From positions 1 to 35,632 of the IMG/VR virus record IMGVR_UViG_3300036909_000535: 35,632 nucleotides of DNA; one strand, given 5' to 3'. The DNA is from a virus. Shown here piece after piece: positions 11,070-19,233 of the stretch. Each line of letters begins with the position of its first letter. The first letter of the stretch is position 1. A program made the translations under genes and the position numbers. The notes beneath the pieces were generated by a model. It had not been told where the DNA came from. It did no database searches and saw only the letters and a list, made by a program, of their open reading frames with translations.

Positions 11070-12140
11070 TCAGACCAGGGGTTGCTCTTTACCGTAGAGG
11101 TTGGGATCGTCTTCGTTTCGGGAAATGAAATACATCCGGACGGCATCGCGAAGCGCCGGCTTGTCGCCGCTCAACTGGTAGATGCCTTGCCAGTCGGGTT
11201 TCAGATCCGTCGTTGGGGCGAATTGATGCTTGACCAAAATGGTGTCGCGGTTGGCATAAGCGCGGCGCATTTTGGATCCATGGAAATTGTGGAGCGCAAA
11301 GCAATCCAAGTAGCCTATGTTTTTGCGGAGTTTAGCCGCTTCTTTTTGCCAGGCCAAAATGGTGTTGCGGTAGTCGGCTGAATAGCCGTCAATATGCATG
11401 TCCGGGGCTTCTTCCCCGACCAGTCCAAAAGTCATGAACCAATCCCCATGGCCCAGGATGCATTTGTCCAGCAGGCCCCCGACCGTTTCAAAAGCGGACC
11501 GTCTGAAGGCCCAGGCACCGCCTGTGGCGCCCACACCGCGCCGGCCGCCTTTACCAATTGCAGCGCCATAATAGGGATTGACAGAGACGCCTTGCTTCCT
11601 CCAGCCTCCGTTGGCATATCCTTCCGGGAGCCTGTAACCGTTCTGAATGTAGTTGAAAGCGAAGCTGGGGTTCACCCTTGTTGGTAGTTGTCCGGTCCCA
11701 TAAGTATCCCCAGACAAATCGGCGTAGGAAGAAAACAGTTGCACGAAATCGTAGTGCTGAAGCTGGTGAATGGCTTCGAGCGCCCAATCGTGCCTGGTGA
11801 AATGAAAGTCGGCATCCACGTAAGCGCCATATTGCCAGTTCGAGGGAAATCGGGAAATGACCCTGTTCAGGATGTTTTCCTTGTGGAACAGTTCCGCCTG
11901 TGTTCGCAACTGTACGTCCAGAGGATTTTCAGCGTCAGTTACCTCGTGGGGCCGGGCGCCATAAGCCAGCTCGCCGAAATGCAGTTGGACGTTTGGGGAT
12001 TGTTCCATATGTCGGCGGAAGTCGTTGGAAAGTTCGCGCCGGGTTCTCCAGCGGAACGGATTGGAATAGGCGGCAGCCACGTGGAGCGTTTGAGATTCGC
12101 TCCAGGCGGACCAAGGCTGGTGGACGTCAGGGTGTTGCAC
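11070..12140 (-). CDS. Glycosyltransferase, GT-A type
   Basis: 356 residues using GTG 12138-12140, placed 7 bases after AGGAG and overlapping the end of the regulator gene; an upstream in-frame GTG at 12188 has no SD. YVDADFHF (about residues 127-134) supplies a DxD metal/nucleotide-sugar motif, and TGGAWAFRRSAFETVGG with ILGHGDWFM resembles the acceptor region of galactosyltransferase-like GT-A enzymes, as does the later HNFHGSK. Donor and acceptor are unknown. It belongs functionally with the rightward glycan cassette across the divergent promoter. Confidence 0.78.
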   Translation of the reverse strand: MQHPDVHQPWSAWSESQTLHVAAAYSNPFRWRTRRELSNDFRRHMEQSPNVQLHFGELAYGARPHEVTDAENPLDVQLRTQAELFHKENILNRVISRFPSNWQYGAYVDADFHFTRHDWALEAIHQLQHYDFVQLFSSYADLSGDTYGTGQLPTRVNPSFAFNYIQNGYRLPEGYANGGWRKQGVSVNPYYGAAIGKGGRRGVGATGGAWAFRRSAFETVGGLLDKCILGHGDWFMTFGLVGEEAPDMHIDGYSADYRNTILAWQKEAAKLRKNIGYLDCFALHNFHGSKMRRAYANRDTILVKHQFAPTTDLKPDWQGIYQLSGDKPALRDAVRMYFISRNEDDPNLYGKEQPLV

Positions 12141-12303
12141 TGGAAGGCTCCTCGGGTTCAGGTATGCCCAAACCGCGGGCACGCTCACGGATCAAGATTT
12201 CAAGAACATCTGTCTTATCTATGCCCTCACGCTTGGCAAGGGCGGCCAGCAGTGTCAGGGCGTTTTCCGTCAGACGGAAGCTGGTGGGTTGCTTGTCTGG
12301 CAC
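12127..12303 (-). CDS. Ribbon-helix-helix regulator
   Basis: 58 residues, starting at GTG 12301-12303 and overlapping the glycosyltransferase start by 14 bases. Residues ~8-48 (TSFRLTENALTLLAALAKRE, then DKTDVLEILIRERARGLGI) match the strand-helix-helix pattern of small MetJ/Arc-type repressors: an F-R-L strand and two helices with a conserved hydrophobic core. Two TAGYGCTA boxes lie just upstream, so it probably controls itself and the divergent genes. Confidence 0.7.
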   Translation of the reverse strand: MPDKQPTSFRLTENALTLLAALAKREGIDKTDVLEILIRERARGLGIPEPEEPSSATP

Positions 12304-12309
12304 GCTTCG

Positions 12310-12330
12310 AGTATAGTGCTAATAGCGCTA
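12310..12330. promoter_or_regulatory. Tandem TAGYGCTA operator in the divergent promoter
   Basis: TAGTGCTA (12314-12321) and TAGCGCTA (12323-12330) are near-palindromic 8-mers with centres 9 bases apart, a spacing usual for paired ribbon-helix-helix dimers. Rightward, TATAGT (12312-12317) with TTGCTT (12289-12294) at 17 bp makes a plausible promoter overlapping the first box. Leftward, TATACT (minus strand, 12310-12315) is a possible -10. Confidence 0.5.
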
Positions 12331-12351
12331 CGTTGGCAAGAGGTGATTTTT

Positions 12352-12714
12352 ATGGAAGACGTCAAAAGGCAAGCACGCCGGGTTATCCTTCCGGTCGCCA
12401 TGCTCACGGAATACTTGGTCAGGACTTCGCCGGAAGCGTTGCCGCAAGCGCGGCTGCTGGAAATTCATTCAGACGTGCGCACCCGCCGCGTGATTTTGCA
12501 CCTGGAAACAAAAACGGACCAGGTGAAGGACGAGGCGGGCCACCCCGTCCCTTTGGACCATGCAGTGAACTGGGACGAGGTATTCGGCGTTATTCCCTGC
12601 GAAGCCAGTGGAGAAATGACGCCGGTTGAGGACATCACTGTCTCGCGCAAGGCCTGGCAGGAATTGAAGACCAAGTATGAAGCGCTGCTACGCAGGTATC
12701 CCCCGGGAGTATGA
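12352..12714 (+). CDS. Unrecognised 120-aa protein, first gene of the late operon
   Basis: ATG 12352 with SD AAGAGGTG. Secondary-structure pattern: a short helix (VKRQARRVILPVAMLTEYLV), then strands (RLLEIHSDVRTRRVILHLET), a loop, and a long C-terminal helix (VSRKAWQELKTKYEALLRRY). It has no catalytic motif. It heads the rightward operon beside the regulator, and its stop overlaps the next start (ATGA). Confidence 0.7.
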   Translation: MEDVKRQARRVILPVAMLTEYLVRTSPEALPQARLLEIHSDVRTRRVILHLETKTDQVKDEAGHPVPLDHAVNWDEVFGVIPCEASGEMTPVEDITVSRKAWQELKTKYEALLRRYPPGV

Positions 12715-13394
12715 GAGAACCACCGCAAGTCACCATAGTCGTGCCCATCTGGAACAAGGACGAGAATGCACGGCTGCTGTGCCGCAGGGCGATTGCTTCC
12801 ATCGCCAACTATGTGCAAGTCCCTTATGAGCTGCTCTTGATTGACAACAACTCCCCCTGTGCAGCCCTACCGGGAAACCTTATAAAAGAATCAGTACGGG
12901 ATTGGAAGACAGTTTTTCTTCCCGAAAACATAGGCTTTGGTCCAGCCTGCAACATTGGTTTGAAGCTCGCCCGTGGCGAATATTTTTGCCAGATGAACAC
13001 CGACGCGGAGCTGGTTGAAGACTCCGTTTACATGCTTATCCAGGTCATGCAGATTCACAACTTGGCCGTTGGAATGCCAGAGCACTTTGAGAACTGCATG
13101 CACTACGGCATGGGCAAAAGTCAAGACCTGATGGGCACAAATTGGCGGTTCGGAGCGTTCTACGTGGCGCGCACGGCGGCGATGCGCCAGGTGAACGGCT
13201 ACGACGAAGATTTTGAGATGTGCTATTGGGAGGACACAGACTTGTGGCGCCGACTCGAGGAAAAAGGCCACAGGATCGCGGGATGGCGGGGAACATGGGT
13301 GTCGCATTGGGGTGGTGCTTCGAGTCATCCAGAGCGGGATCGCTTTTTTGCGGAAAACCGCGAGAGGTACGCCAAAAAGTTGCACGGAGGTTGA
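12711..13394 (+). CDS. Family 2 glycosyltransferase
   Basis: 227 residues. The N-terminus VTIVVPIWNKDENA is the nucleotide-binding strand of the GT2 fold, LLIDNNS is the following conserved turn, MNTDAEL carries the DxD-type metal site (about 95-101) and YWEDTDLWRRLEEKGHRI matches the C-terminal ED motif with the catalytic-base acid. It resembles rhamnosyltransferase-like GT2 enzymes and has no membrane segments, so it is probably cytoplasmic. It is coupled to the upstream gene and is followed by the methyltransferase after 1 base. Confidence 0.88.
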   Translation: MREPPQVTIVVPIWNKDENARLLCRRAIASIANYVQVPYELLLIDNNSPCAALPGNLIKESVRDWKTVFLPENIGFGPACNIGLKLARGEYFCQMNTDAELVEDSVYMLIQVMQIHNLAVGMPEHFENCMHYGMGKSQDLMGTNWRFGAFYVARTAAMRQVNGYDEDFEMCYWEDTDLWRRLEEKGHRIAGWRGTWVSHWGGASSHPERDRFFAENRERYAKKLHGG

Positions 13395-13395
13395 C

Positions 13396-14028
13396 ATGCA
13401 AGCATCCTTGGATGAACTGGCGTTGCAGGCGATTACGGCGCCGGAGGCAGTTGGGGCCACATACCAGATCGCCAAGGCCCTGATCGTGGAAGGTATTCCC
13501 GGCGACCTGGTGGAGTGCGGGGTCTATGCCGGCGCGCACCCGGCCGCAATGGCCAAAGCCATCTACGACACAGGAGCGCGCGGCCGAAAAGTTCATTTGT
13601 TCGATTCTTTCCAGGGAATCCCTATGGCTGGCCCCAAGGATCGCAGATGGCACAACGATGATCCCGTCCATAGACCTTACGGCGAGCCAGGCAAGGCGGA
13701 GGTCACCAGTTCGGGAATTTCCGTATGCTCCCGCAGAAATGTTGAGTTGAACATGGAGCGGTGGGGTGTTGACCCCGATGTCCTGGTGTATCACGAAGGA
13801 TGGTTTTGCGAGACGATCCCTGGATCGCTCATGGGAAAAATTGCCCTTCTCAGGTTGGATGGGGATTTGTACGAATCCACCAAGGAATGCTTGGAGGGGC
13901 TTTATTCCAAGATCAGCCGCGGCGGATGGTGTATCTGTGACGATTTCACGCTGGATGGTGCAAGGGAAGCGGTCATGCCTTATTTGATGAAGCTGGAAAA
14001 TTGCCCCGTGTATTGGAGGGTCTTGTGA
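13396..14028 (+). CDS. TylF/macrocin O-methyltransferase-like enzyme
   Basis: 210 residues; SD GGAGG lies 6 bases before ATG 13396. GDLVECGVYAGAHPAAMA (about 35-52) is the SAM-binding first motif, HLFDSFQGIP (65-74) the acidic loop, and LLRLDGDLYESTKECLEGLYSKI...CICDDF the metal-binding DxD/DD region of TylF-like sugar O-methyltransferases. In phages such enzymes sit in glycan cassettes and may methylate a sugar placed by neighbouring glycosyltransferases. The acceptor is unknown. Confidence 0.85.
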   Translation: MQASLDELALQAITAPEAVGATYQIAKALIVEGIPGDLVECGVYAGAHPAAMAKAIYDTGARGRKVHLFDSFQGIPMAGPKDRRWHNDDPVHRPYGEPGKAEVTSSGISVCSRRNVELNMERWGVDPDVLVYHEGWFCETIPGSLMGKIALLRLDGDLYESTKECLEGLYSKISRGGWCICDDFTLDGAREAVMPYLMKLENCPVYWRVL

Positions 14029-14714
14029 GAGCTTTGGTGAACGTGGCGACGGGCGGCCGATATTTGGCCATGCAGGATCGTATGCAAAAAGCCGCACGGG
14101 AGTTGGGAGAGAAAAGAATTTCCCACTGGCGGGGGTGTCTTCCGCCGGGCGCGCCTTCGCACAAGGATGTGCCCTACGCTTTCAAGGCACATGCTCTGAA
14201 GCACGCCCTGTGGATAGGCTGTGATACTCTGCTTTGGGTAGACGCTTCGATTCTGCCGGTGCGTTCATTAGAACCTCTGTGGGACCGGATCGAGTCGCAG
14301 GGGTATTGGTTCAGCGAAAATTTGCCGTTCGGCCGGCAGGATCTTCCCTGCTGGACTTGCGGGCCTTGGACGTGCGATTCTGCTTTGGCCCCCCTCAAGA
14401 TCGATCGGGAAACAGCATTCAAAATCCCGCAAGTAATAGGAACGGCCTTCGGGTTGAACCTCAAAGACTTGCGCGCTCGGGCTTTGCTGAACGAATTTCT
14501 GCTGCTGGCTGAGGAGAAGACGGCGTTTCAAGGGCCCTGGACTAATGAAGCGCACCAAGCATCGCAAGATCCCCGTGTGCTGGGCCACAGGCACGATCAG
14601 ACCGTACTGTCCGTGCTGGCCTGGCGCCTGGGGATGAAGCTCACTCGGCCGCCCGCGTGGATCGTGGACGGTATCCCAAAGACTGAAGAAACAATCCTGT
14701 CGATCGAGAGGTGA
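14025..14714 (+). CDS. Glycosyltransferase-like protein
   Basis: 229 residues from GTG 14025, which overlaps the upstream TGA (GTGA) with GGAGGG before it. The N-terminus RALVNVATGGRYLAMQDRM, the LLWVDASILPV strand (a D-x-S in the DxD position) and GHRHDQTVLSVLAWRLGM near the end are features I associate with phage and bacterial proteins that resemble GT-A transferases. The cysteine-rich stretch PCWTCGPWTC is unusual. The donor sugar cannot be predicted. Confidence 0.72.
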   Translation: MRALVNVATGGRYLAMQDRMQKAARELGEKRISHWRGCLPPGAPSHKDVPYAFKAHALKHALWIGCDTLLWVDASILPVRSLEPLWDRIESQGYWFSENLPFGRQDLPCWTCGPWTCDSALAPLKIDRETAFKIPQVIGTAFGLNLKDLRARALLNEFLLLAEEKTAFQGPWTNEAHQASQDPRVLGHRHDQTVLSVLAWRLGMKLTRPPAWIVDGIPKTEETILSIER

Positions 14715-14717
14715 AGC

Positions 14718-15380
14718 ATGACGCCAATTTTTTCGATCTGCCACGCTACAGCGCGCCCTCGAAAGTGGAAGGATAGCTACACGGCCTGGTGGGACTCCTG
14801 CAAAAATCCCGACCGGGTGGAGTACCTCATGGCCGCGGATTCCCGATGGGGATTCGATCCAAGCAGGCCTCCCTTCTTGAACGCTCTATCAAAAGTTCAC
14901 TGGTGCACAGGCGAGAAACGAGCCATCGCCGGCTGGAATGAAGCCGCGGTGATCTCCCAAGGCCGGGTGCTTATTGCCAACTCCGATGACATGCGGCCGC
15001 CTCAGAATTGGGACGAGGAGTTGCTGAAGATCATTCCCGACCTGAACGCGGAGTTTGTGGTGGAGGTTTCGTCGGGTTTCCTTGCGGATGACCGCCGGCT
15101 GATGGTCCTCTACATTCTCTCGCGGCGCCGCTATGAGAAGTTGGGCTACATTGCAAATCCAGCATACCAGGCCTTGTGGGTGGACAACGAGTTCACGGAA
15201 CACGCGCGCCAGGATGGTATCGTTATAGACGCGAGGCATTTGCATTTTCACCACTGTCATCCGCACCAGGATGGCGGCGAGTGGGACGAGGTTTACGCGA
15301 GCGGAAACACGCCGGAATCCTGGAAGCAGGGTCAGGAATTATTCAATCGCAGGAAAGCGGCGGGATTTCCAAAGGAGTGA
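14718..15380 (+). CDS. Glycosyltransferase-like protein, GT2 fold
   Basis: 220 residues; ATG 14718 after SD GAGGTG. FSICHATARPRKWKDS at the N-terminus and VLIANSDDMRPPQNWDEEL (about 88-106) with a DD metal motif fit a GT2-type domain. YIANPAYQALWVDNEFTEHA resembles the acceptor-side ED motif. HLHFHHCHPHQ (about 176-186) is strikingly His-rich and could bind metal. It belongs to the glycan cassette. Confidence 0.72.
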   Translation: MTPIFSICHATARPRKWKDSYTAWWDSCKNPDRVEYLMAADSRWGFDPSRPPFLNALSKVHWCTGEKRAIAGWNEAAVISQGRVLIANSDDMRPPQNWDEELLKIIPDLNAEFVVEVSSGFLADDRRLMVLYILSRRRYEKLGYIANPAYQALWVDNEFTEHARQDGIVIDARHLHFHHCHPHQDGGEWDEVYASGNTPESWKQGQELFNRRKAAGFPKE

Positions 15381-15391
15381 AAAGGAGCATT

Positions 15392-15595
15392 ATGGCAGGC
15401 AAAGGCGGTACGGAAACAACGTCCTTTCAGGACTACGATCAGGGAGCAAACAGCGCAGCGCCCATGAGCGAGTTTGGTACGGAATTCGAGCCCCAGCGTC
15501 GAGCGTGCACGGATGAGGAGTCCGGTCAGGATTCCAAAGCCACTGGGCACCACGAAGAAGAGGACGACGAAGAAGAGGACGACGAAGAAGAATAA
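15392..15595 (+). CDS. Small protein with poly-acidic tail
   Basis: 67 residues from ATG 15392 after AAAGGAG. The C-terminus is HHEEEDDEEEDDEEE, encoded by a repeated 15-base GAAGAAGAGGACGAC unit. The overlapping frame (about 15537-15680) reads a Lys/Thr/Arg-rich, histone-tail-like sequence continuing into AAAPAEKPPRR. I cannot tell whether the annotated frame alone is used, or a frameshift joins this N-terminus to the basic tail. Function unknown. Confidence 0.5.
   Translation: MAGKGGTETTSFQDYDQGANSAAPMSEFGTEFEPQRRACTDEESGQDSKATGHHEEEDDEEEDDEEE
15541..15594 (+). repeat. Short tandem repeat in a coding tail
   Basis: The unit GAAGAAGAGGACGAC is present twice, followed by a partial third copy. 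It encodes EEEDD in one frame and a KKRTT-like pattern in the next; slippage could change the tail length. Confidence 0.6.
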
Positions 15596-15663
15596 AAACG
15601 GCGCGGCAGCCCCCGCCGAGAAGCCGCCACGCCGAACCAAGAAGAAACGCTCCTGGGTTCAGT

Positions 15664-16209
15664 ATGCCACAAGTCGATGTAATCACGCCAACGATTCCAG
15701 AGCGGGCGGAATTGCTGACAGAAGCTGTTGCCTCTGTCCATCGCCAAACCTACCTTGATGTAGGCCACCTGGTGGGCGTAGATACGCGAGGCCGCGGGCC
15801 CGGATTCATTCGCAACGATCTGGTGCAAGGATCCGACGCGGAGTGGCTGGTGTTCCTGGATGACGACGACCTGCTGGACGACCAGTTTGTCGAGTGGATG
15901 GTAAAGGCGGCGCAGGAGCAGAAAACCGATTTGGTATATGCTCCTTGCAGGTATCCTCCAGGCGCCCCTTGGCGGCCGCCTATTTCCCGGTTCGATCCGG
16001 ATAGGCTCCGCGGCGCCAATTATATCCCGGTCACCGTTCTGATGCGAAGGGCCATCTTCGATCAGGTGGGCGGCTTCAAGATCACAGCGCCGTACGAAGA
16101 CTGGAACTTGTGGCTTTCCTTGTTGGACGCCGGCGTGGTGTTCGGCTATTTTCCGCACGTGTGCTGGACGTATCGCTTACACGCTCACCCCTGGAGGCCC
16201 GTACGGTAG
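15664..16209 (+). CDS. Family 2 glycosyltransferase
   Basis: 181 residues. VDVITPTIPERAELLTEAVASV is the GT2 start, WLVFLDDDDLLDDQF (about 59-73) carries the DxD metal site, and GGFKITAPYEDWNLWLSLLDAG has the ED acceptor motif. It is short but complete for a minimal GT2. No good SD precedes ATG 15664, so it may depend on translation from upstream. Its 3' end overlaps the terminase frame. Confidence 0.85.
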   Translation: MPQVDVITPTIPERAELLTEAVASVHRQTYLDVGHLVGVDTRGRGPGFIRNDLVQGSDAEWLVFLDDDDLLDDQFVEWMVKAAQEQKTDLVYAPCRYPPGAPWRPPISRFDPDRLRGANYIPVTVLMRRAIFDQVGGFKITAPYEDWNLWLSLLDAGVVFGYFPHVCWTYRLHAHPWRPVR

Positions 16210-17930
16210 TTACCGATGAAAAGCCGGGCCTTCGTTCCGAGGAAAAACTTTCCGGCCAGGTAAGAGATGCGCTTGCCGGCGAGGACTTGCGCCAGCAGCA
16301 GATCAAGCACCTGTCCAAGGTTCAGCTCCGGAAGCTGGCTAAAGCGATTCTGGCGTTCAGCGAAATGATGGCTGACATCCAGCTTCACGCGTACCAGCGG
16401 GAATTTGGGCAGCGCGTGATTCTTTCGGTGCTGCGGTCGGATTCGGAAGATGTCACGGGTCTGTTTTCGCGCCAGTCTGGGAAATCCACTGTGGTGGCCG
16501 TCATCGTGGACGGCATGATGGTAATGCTTCCCCTGCTGGCGCAGATCACTACGAATCCGGATAAGGAAAATTCGCCGCCCGTGTTCGCGGATCCCCGCAT
16601 TCAGAAATTCAAGAATGGCTTTTGGGTCGGAATTTACGCCCCATCCCACGAGCAGTCAGGCCTGTTGTTCGACAAGATCCTGCACTACCTGCATTCGGAG
16701 CACGCCCATGAAGTGCTGGCGGATGACGAAATAGGGATCGAGATGGACGACAAAAAAGATTCCGCCAGAGCGGAATTGCCCAATGGGTCGTATGCCAAAT
16801 GCCATTCCTCCGCCCTCCAGGCCAAGATCGAAGGCGCAAGCTGGCACCTGATTATTGGAGAAGAGGCGCAGGACATCAACGCGTACGTGTGGCGCAAGTC
16901 GATCGTGCCCATGGCAGCCTCCACGGCCGCCAGCTTCGTACAGATCGGGACCTGCAATATGACCAGGTCCGCCTTCTACGACAAGTGCCAGCAGAATGTT
17001 CGGGAGGACGTCAAGCAGCAAGATCAGACCCTCAAGCTGCATTTCCAGTACGACTTTGAAGTGGCCGCGAGAGCGAACCAGTGGTATCGAATTCACATCC
17101 AGAAAAAGATGGCCGAGTTGGGGTACGACTCCGACGAGTTCAGGCTGTCGTACCGCCTCCACTGGATTCTCGAAAGGGGCATGTTCGTCGAGCCCACTCT
17201 GTTCGACCTGATGGGGAAAAATTATTCGCCGGTGACCTACGATCCGGTGAACGTGATTTATGTGGGAATCGACGTTGGGAAGGCGGAAAGCTCCACGGTT
17301 GTAACGGTGGTGCAACCGGACTACACTAAAGGTGGTTATGTAGGCGAAGGAGACTTCCGGTGCCACAAGCGGGTTTTGAACTGGCTGCAGATCACTGGCG
17401 ACGATTATGTCGCGCAGTTCAGCCAGATCCGGGACTTCTTGGTCAACTACCGGGGATTGAAGCGGATCATGATCGACGCCACGGGCGTCGGCGAGGCAAT
17501 GGCGGATATGCTGGAGAATTATTTCCAGGCGCAAATTGCCGCGAACGAGCTGGAGCTGATACGGTTCATTGCGGACCAATCGACCAACCACGACGGTTAC
17601 TCACGCCTTCTAGCGGACCTGCAGAACGAACGATTCGAATACCCCAACAGCGAACGAGCCCGAAAGGGCCAGAAGCAGCGCAATTTCGTCTCGCAGATGA
17701 CGAATCTGCAAAAGGTCTACCGTGGCGCTTATTTGGCCGTGGAGGCCGGGGACGAGACCTCCTATAAGGACTTCTGTTCCAGCTTGATGCTTGGCTGTTT
17801 GGCGTGCGACTTTGTTGCCGATGAGAACAGGGAGATCGAGGAGCACGACAACTTCTTCCTGAATCCCGGCAAGGGCCGCCACCAGCGAGGACTTGCGTCG
17901 GATCGTGAAATGCCGTTTCATAGATTGTGA
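16161..17930 (+). CDS. terL: Terminase large subunit
   Basis: About 589 residues; packages DNA into the procapsid (ATPase plus nuclease). With GTG 16161 as start, the ATPase has Walker A SRQSGKST (103-110) and Walker B LIIGEEAQ (230-237). The RNase H-like nuclease has YVGIDVGK (368-374, Asp371) and IMIDATGVG (437-444, Asp439). The start is uncertain: GTG 16161 lies inside the upstream glycosyltransferase, a GGAGG at 16192 has no normal start codon after it, and the first in-frame ATG comes too late. No small subunit gene is recognised nearby. Confidence 0.92.
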   Translation: MLDVSLTRSPLEARTVVTDEKPGLRSEEKLSGQVRDALAGEDLRQQQIKHLSKVQLRKLAKAILAFSEMMADIQLHAYQREFGQRVILSVLRSDSEDVTGLFSRQSGKSTVVAVIVDGMMVMLPLLAQITTNPDKENSPPVFADPRIQKFKNGFWVGIYAPSHEQSGLLFDKILHYLHSEHAHEVLADDEIGIEMDDKKDSARAELPNGSYAKCHSSALQAKIEGASWHLIIGEEAQDINAYVWRKSIVPMAASTAASFVQIGTCNMTRSAFYDKCQQNVREDVKQQDQTLKLHFQYDFEVAARANQWYRIHIQKKMAELGYDSDEFRLSYRLHWILERGMFVEPTLFDLMGKNYSPVTYDPVNVIYVGIDVGKAESSTVVTVVQPDYTKGGYVGEGDFRCHKRVLNWLQITGDDYVAQFSQIRDFLVNYRGLKRIMIDATGVGEAMADMLENYFQAQIAANELELIRFIADQSTNHDGYSRLLADLQNERFEYPNSERARKGQKQRNFVSQMTNLQKVYRGAYLAVEAGDETSYKDFCSSLMLGCLACDFVADENREIEEHDNFFLNPGKGRHQRGLASDREMPFHRL

Positions 17931-17935
17931 GGGCC

Positions 17936-18226
17936 ATGTCCAGAACAGCGGATTTTTTAACGGAAGCGGAAGAGGCTCATGCACAAGGTCGAGCCACCCC
18001 AGAGCACAAGAAAATGCTGAAGGCACACCACGGAAAGAACTGGAGTGCTAAGGCGAAAAAGGCCGGCGCAGAACCGCGGTTCGGCCCGCACAGGCAAACG
18101 CATTCCCAGTTGAAGTTTGCCAGAACAGGCGCCAAATCCAGTTTAGAGCGGTCCGGTCAAGACTTCAACATTCTGGGCCATGCCGCGTTGCCGGGCGGGC
18201 ACGCCGGCTACGGGAGGTCCATGTGA
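17936..18226 (+). CDS. Minor head-region protein with C-terminal tag 1
   Basis: 96 residues from ATG 17936. The N-terminal two thirds are charged and helical (LTEAEEAHAQGRATPEHKK), then basic. Residues 73-94 carry the shared tag: SGQDFN, I, LGHA, A, LPGGHAGYG, then RSM. The same tag ends the proteins at 21718, 27835 and 29288. The stop overlaps the next start (GTGA). The tag's spread among late genes suggests a virion-assembly role; that is inference. Confidence 0.75.
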   Translation: MSRTADFLTEAEEAHAQGRATPEHKKMLKAHHGKNWSAKAKKAGAEPRFGPHRQTHSQLKFARTGAKSSLERSGQDFNILGHAALPGGHAGYGRSM

Positions 18227-18552
18227 GCATTCGAAGCAAAGGTCAAAAGTTCGCAAATTTCATGACGGGCAGCCCCGAACCAAGGGTGTGCACGGATTGT
18301 GGTCTGGTCGAAACGCACAAGCACAAAGCCCCTGGACATCTGGATAAAACCCCGCACAAGTGGTCTGTGAGAGGTGCTGTTCAAGGTCTGGCCAAGGTGG
18401 GCACGGCTATTTCCTTCCAGGATCACTTCGTGCTTGGCGAACCGGGCCATGCGCCGGCGGCGACCCACGAGATGCACGACGGCCGGGAAGAGTACCGGGG
18501 CAGCGAGTTTCAGCAACGCCGCGCCGAGGCGCGCGGAAAAATCAGTCAATAG
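18223..18552 (+). CDS. Unrecognised 109-aa protein
   Basis: GTG 18223 in a GTGA overlap, with GGGAGG upstream. CTDC (about 23-26) plus nearby HKHK and HLDKTPH could bind a metal: a CxxC with a His-rich follow-up. The remainder is polar and ends in a charged helix (EEYRGSEFQQRRAEARGK). Placed between terminase and portal, it is probably a minor structural or assembly protein; the family is not known to me. Confidence 0.65.
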   Translation: MSIRSKGQKFANFMTGSPEPRVCTDCGLVETHKHKAPGHLDKTPHKWSVRGAVQGLAKVGTAISFQDHFVLGEPGHAPAATHEMHDGREEYRGSEFQQRRAEARGKISQ

Positions 18553-18561
18553 GAGCGTTTT

Positions 18562-19023
18562 ATGACAGTAACGAGTCTCAGCGTGGACCCGGATCTGAAC
18601 CGGCTCTACGTGAAAGCAACGGGCGGCGGGGTGACCAATTATTTGTACGCCAAAGACAACGTGGCCCTCGATCAAATCTCCATGCCGGCGTCCAAACTGG
18701 CCGCCATGGTCTTGGCCGAAATCGCGGCCTACCTTGCGGCGATCGCGCAGTTGGCGAATCAGGTGGTTACGGTTTCCAATCTGCCGGATTTACCAACGGT
18801 GACATTTGGTGCATCGCCGGTTACGAATCCGGGCTACGGTCAGGTGTCGATCACGGCCACGGTGTACAGCACGTCCTTCACGATCACCATGAGCACGGTG
18901 AGCTTCCTGGACTGGTCGCTGATGACGACGCCGCTCTTCACGCAGCGAGTGGCACAGATCCTCGCCCTGCTGGCGAAGCAGAGCCTGACCGGCCCACTGT
19001 CTGGGTATACCGGAAGTTTCTGA
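18562..19023 (+). CDS. Probable minor virion protein
   Basis: 153 residues; SD AGGAG before ATG 18562. Ser/Thr/Val-rich strands (MTVTSLSVDPDLNRLYVKATGGG, and VSITATVYSTSFTITMSTVSF) with a helical, Ala-rich stretch at about 44-68 suggest a beta-rich virion protein with an oligomerising helix. It could be a head fibre or decoration component, because it sits in a cluster of such genes ahead of the portal. Confidence 0.65.
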   Translation: MTVTSLSVDPDLNRLYVKATGGGVTNYLYAKDNVALDQISMPASKLAAMVLAEIAAYLAAIAQLANQVVTVSNLPDLPTVTFGASPVTNPGYGQVSITATVYSTSFTITMSTVSFLDWSLMTTPLFTQRVAQILALLAKQSLTGPLSGYTGSF

Positions 19024-19032
19024 GGAGGAACC

Positions 19033-19230
19033 ATGTGTTCTCATTGTGACGAAGCAGATATGCACGGCAAGCTCGCGGAGCATCACAAAGGCCTGGCGGA
19101 CGAAGCGGCCAAACAGGGAGAGTGGGACGAAGAGAAGCACCACTCGGCGAAGCACAAGCACCACCTGGCCCAGCACCACAAGCACAAGCAGGCCGCCAAG
19201 GAAGAGCACGAAGGCGCCAAGGAGGAATAA
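19033..19230 (+). CDS. Histidine/lysine-rich small protein
   Basis: 65 residues from ATG 19033 with SD GAGGAGG. It contains 15 or so histidines in clusters (HHKG, HHSAKHKHHLAQHHKHK), many Lys and Glu, and CSHC at the very start. It is predicted as one long charged helix. It may bind metal or nucleic acid, or be a small packaged protein; nothing identifies the family. Confidence 0.6.
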   Translation: MCSHCDEADMHGKLAEHHKGLADEAAKQGEWDEEKHHSAKHKHHLAQHHKHKQAAKEEHEGAKEE

Positions 19231-19233
19231 GCT

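Noticed and set aside
15474-15758. Separate gene for the Lys/Thr-rich frame
   Set aside because: Its own GTG has no SD and its end runs into the glycosyltransferase gene as unlikely sequence; kept only as a frameshift possibility.
16110-16160. Earlier GTG start for the terminase at 16110
   Set aside because: It would overlap the glycosyltransferase by 100 bases and has no SD; even the preferred start at 16161 is uncertain.
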